Positions 6,061 through 7,401 of a DNA stretch of 7,401 nt are shown in pieces. Position 1 is the stretch's first letter; every line of letters begins with the position of its first letter. The translations under genes were made by a program, and so were the position numbers. The notes beneath the pieces are model-generated. The model worked only from the letters and a program-made list of their open reading frames with translations, was not told the DNA's origin and ran no database searches. The stretch covers positions 1 through 7,401 of the forward strand of contig PMKB01000309.1 in the NCBI GenBank assembly GCA_003157595.1. Direction: 5' to 3'. Source of the stretch: Solirubrobacterales bacterium (GTDB lineage: Bacteria > Actinomycetota > Thermoleophilia > Solirubrobacterales > Solirubrobacteraceae).

Positions 6061-7401
6061 ATGCGTGCGGACAGGTTCGACTCGACGGTCAGCACGACGT
6101 GCGGCTACTGCGGCGTCGGATGTCGTCTGGAGGCGCATACGCGCGACGGGCGCGTCGTCGCGATCAGCCCGGCGCACGACGGCCCGGCGAACGAGGGCCA
6201 CACCTGCCTCAAGGGCCGCTTCGCTCACCAATTCTCGCGTTCGCGCGAGCGCCTGACGACGCCGCTGATCCGCGACGGCGACGGCTTCCGCCGGGCGAGC
6301 TGGCAGGAGGCGACCGAGCTGATCGTCAGAGAGCTGACACGGATCAAGGCTGCGCACGGCCCAGACTCGATCGCCGGCCTGGCATCCTCGCGCGCGACGA
6401 CCGAGGACTGCTACGCGATGGCGCGCCTGATGCGCGCCGCGATCGGGACGAACAACATCGACAACTGCTCGCGCGTATGCCACTCCCCCACCTCGTTCGC
6501 GATGCGCCGCTCGTTCGGGCTGTCGGGTGCGACCGGATCGTTCAGCGACATCGACCACGCCGACGCCGCGATCCTGATCGGCGCGAACCCGACCGAGGCG
6601 CATCCCGTCGTCGGCGCCCGGATCAAGCAGGCGACGCTGCGCGGCCTGCAGCTCGTGACGATCGATCCGCGCCAGACCGAGCTCGCTGACTACAGCGTGC
6701 TGCACCTCGCGTCGCGGCCCGGGACAAACGCCGCGGTCGTCCTCGGCATCTCGCATGTCATCCTGCGCGACGGCCTGATCGACTCGGATTTCATCGCGGC
6801 GCGGACCGGAGGCTTCGACGCGCTGGCAGATCTACTCGGCGCCTACGACCCCAACTCGGTCGCCGAGATCACCGGGATCGCGGCCGAGCGAATCGAGCGC
6901 GCGGCGCACATCTACGGCGAGGCAGGCAACGCCTGCCTGCTCTGGGGCCTCGGCGTGACCGAGCACAAATACGGCTCAGAGGTCGTGCAGCTGATCTGCA
7001 ACCTCGCTCTGCTGACCGGCAAGCTCGGCCGCCGCGGCTCGGCGCTACTGCCGCTGCGCGGGCAGAACAACGTCCAGGGCTCCTCCGACATGGGCGCGCT
7101 GCCGGACACCTACACCGCCTACCGCTCGGTCGAGGACGAGCTGGTGGCGCGATCGTTCGAGCAGACGTGGGGCGTCCAGCTGTCGCGCAGGAAGGGCCTC
7201 AAGATCAACGAGATGTTCGACGCCGCCGTCGCCGGCGAATTGAAGGCGATGTGGATCTTTGGCGAGGACGTCGCGCAGACCGACCCCAACGTCACCCACG
7301 TCACGCACGCGCTGGAGTCGCTTGACTTCCTGGTCTGCCAAGAGATCTTCGAGAACACGACGAGCGCGTTCGCCGACGTCATCCTGCCGGCCTCGGCGTT
7401 C
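6061..7401 (+). CDS. fdhF: Formate dehydrogenase catalytic (alpha) subunit, bis-MGD molybdoenzyme, 3' partial
   Basis: This subunit oxidises formate to CO2 at a bis-MGD molybdenum centre. The first 447 residues are present and the window ends in mid-gene; family members of this catalytic portion usually run to roughly 650-720 residues, so a third or so is missing. The proximal [4Fe-4S] cluster is bound by Cys14, Cys17, Cys21 and Cys49, with Lys51 next to it. The segment [11 protein letters not shown] places the molybdenum ligand at Cys140 followed by His141; Cys-His is the formate dehydrogenase signature, whereas assimilatory nitrate reductases have Cys-Met. Arg333 in [10 protein letters not shown] matches the formate-binding arginine. 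The codon for residue 140 is TGC, so this is a cysteine enzyme. I chose the ATG at 6061 because homologues begin shortly before the cluster motif. A GTG at 6007-6009, overlapping the previous stop as GTGA, is also in frame and open and would add 18 residues. A Fds-like, possibly reversible, NAD-dependent enzyme is the best reading. Confidence 0.95.
   Translation, partial: MRADRFDSTVSTTCGYCGVGCRLEAHTRDGRVVAISPAHDGPANEGHTCLKGRFAHQFSRSRERLTTPLIRDGDGFRRASWQEATELIVRELTRIKAAHGPDSIAGLASSRATTEDCYAMARLMRAAIGTNNIDNCSRVCHSPTSFAMRRSFGLSGATGSFSDIDHADAAILIGANPTEAHPVVGARIKQATLRGLQLVTIDPRQTELADYSVLHLASRPGTNAAVVLGISHVILRDGLIDSDFIAARTGGFDALADLLGAYDPNSVAEITGIAAERIERAAHIYGEAGNACLLWGLGVTEHKYGSEVVQLICNLALLTGKLGRRGSALLPLRGQNNVQGSSDMGALPDTYTAYRSVEDELVARSFEQTWGVQLSRRKGLKINEMFDAAVAGELKAMWIFGEDVAQTDPNVTHVTHALESLDFLVCQEIFENTTSAFADVILPASAF
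6920..6938 (+). repeat. Compact 8-bp inverted repeat inside the catalytic-subunit gene
   Basis: AGGCAGGC (6920-6927) and GCCTGCCT (6931-6938) are perfect complements around the three-base loop AAC. It lies within the coding sequence (Glu-Ala-Gly-Asn-Ala-Cys-Leu) and is not followed by a T run, so it is not a terminator. It is probably incidental to GC-rich codon use. Confidence 0.5.

Noticed and set aside
6061..7401. Selenocysteine codon or nitrate reductase identity for the molybdenum subunit
   Set aside because: The active-site codon is TGC and the residue is followed by His, as in cysteine-type formate dehydrogenases and not Met as in assimilatory nitrate reductases.
1..7401. CRISPR array, insertion sequence, integrase, toxin-antitoxin or phage-defence genes
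   Set aside because: No regularly spaced direct repeats, transposase motifs or terminal inverted repeats were seen, and every substantial gene is accounted for by metabolic or signalling families.

Overview
The window reads as chromosomal DNA of a high-GC actinobacterium. Codons end mostly in G or C, and several genes begin with GTG. The first gene belongs to a GGDEF family with Q-x-x-x-D-x-D heptad repeats that I associate from memory with Solirubrobacterales/Thermoleophilia. That taxonomic placement is inference.

Layout. (1) Positions 1-157 hold no recognisable gene. (2) Positions 158-1165 (+) carry a decayed GGDEF-type protein: repeat-rich N-terminus, charged coiled coil, then a GGDEF domain that loses its frame inside the signature motif and is cut off there. 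(3) Positions 1166-1411 are non-coding and contain a terminator-like hairpin for the leftward gene. (4) Positions 1412-2281 (-) encode a single-domain homocysteine S-methyltransferase-family enzyme. (5) Positions 2282-2493 are a 212-base gap with no feature I can name. (6) Positions 2494-3690 (-) encode MoeA, the molybdenum insertase. (7) A 47-base divergent intergenic region holds a 12-bp perfect palindrome. (8) Positions 3738-7401 (+) are a three-gene NAD-linked formate dehydrogenase operon: a NuoE-NuoF fusion (diaphorase), a small iron-sulfur protein equivalent to the N-terminal part of NuoG/FdsA, and the molybdenum catalytic subunit, which runs off the window end.

How they fit together. 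The catalytic subunit needs a bis-MGD molybdenum cofactor, and MoeA performs the molybdate insertion step that precedes its assembly. Electrons from formate should pass from Mo through the proximal [4Fe-4S] cluster to the small iron-sulfur subunit, then to the NuoE/NuoF clusters and FMN, reducing NAD+. The active-site residue is Cys (TGC), so no selenocysteine is needed. The methyltransferase may tie the locus to one-carbon or methionine metabolism, but only its position suggests this.

The most notable points are: the small iron-sulfur subunit lacks the His-Cys3 cluster motif usual in NuoG and FdsA-type subunits; the diaphorase subunits are fused while the alpha subunit is split; a palindrome lies between moeA and the operon; and the GGDEF gene is broken exactly at its signature. 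I did not find a clearly new multi-gene system.
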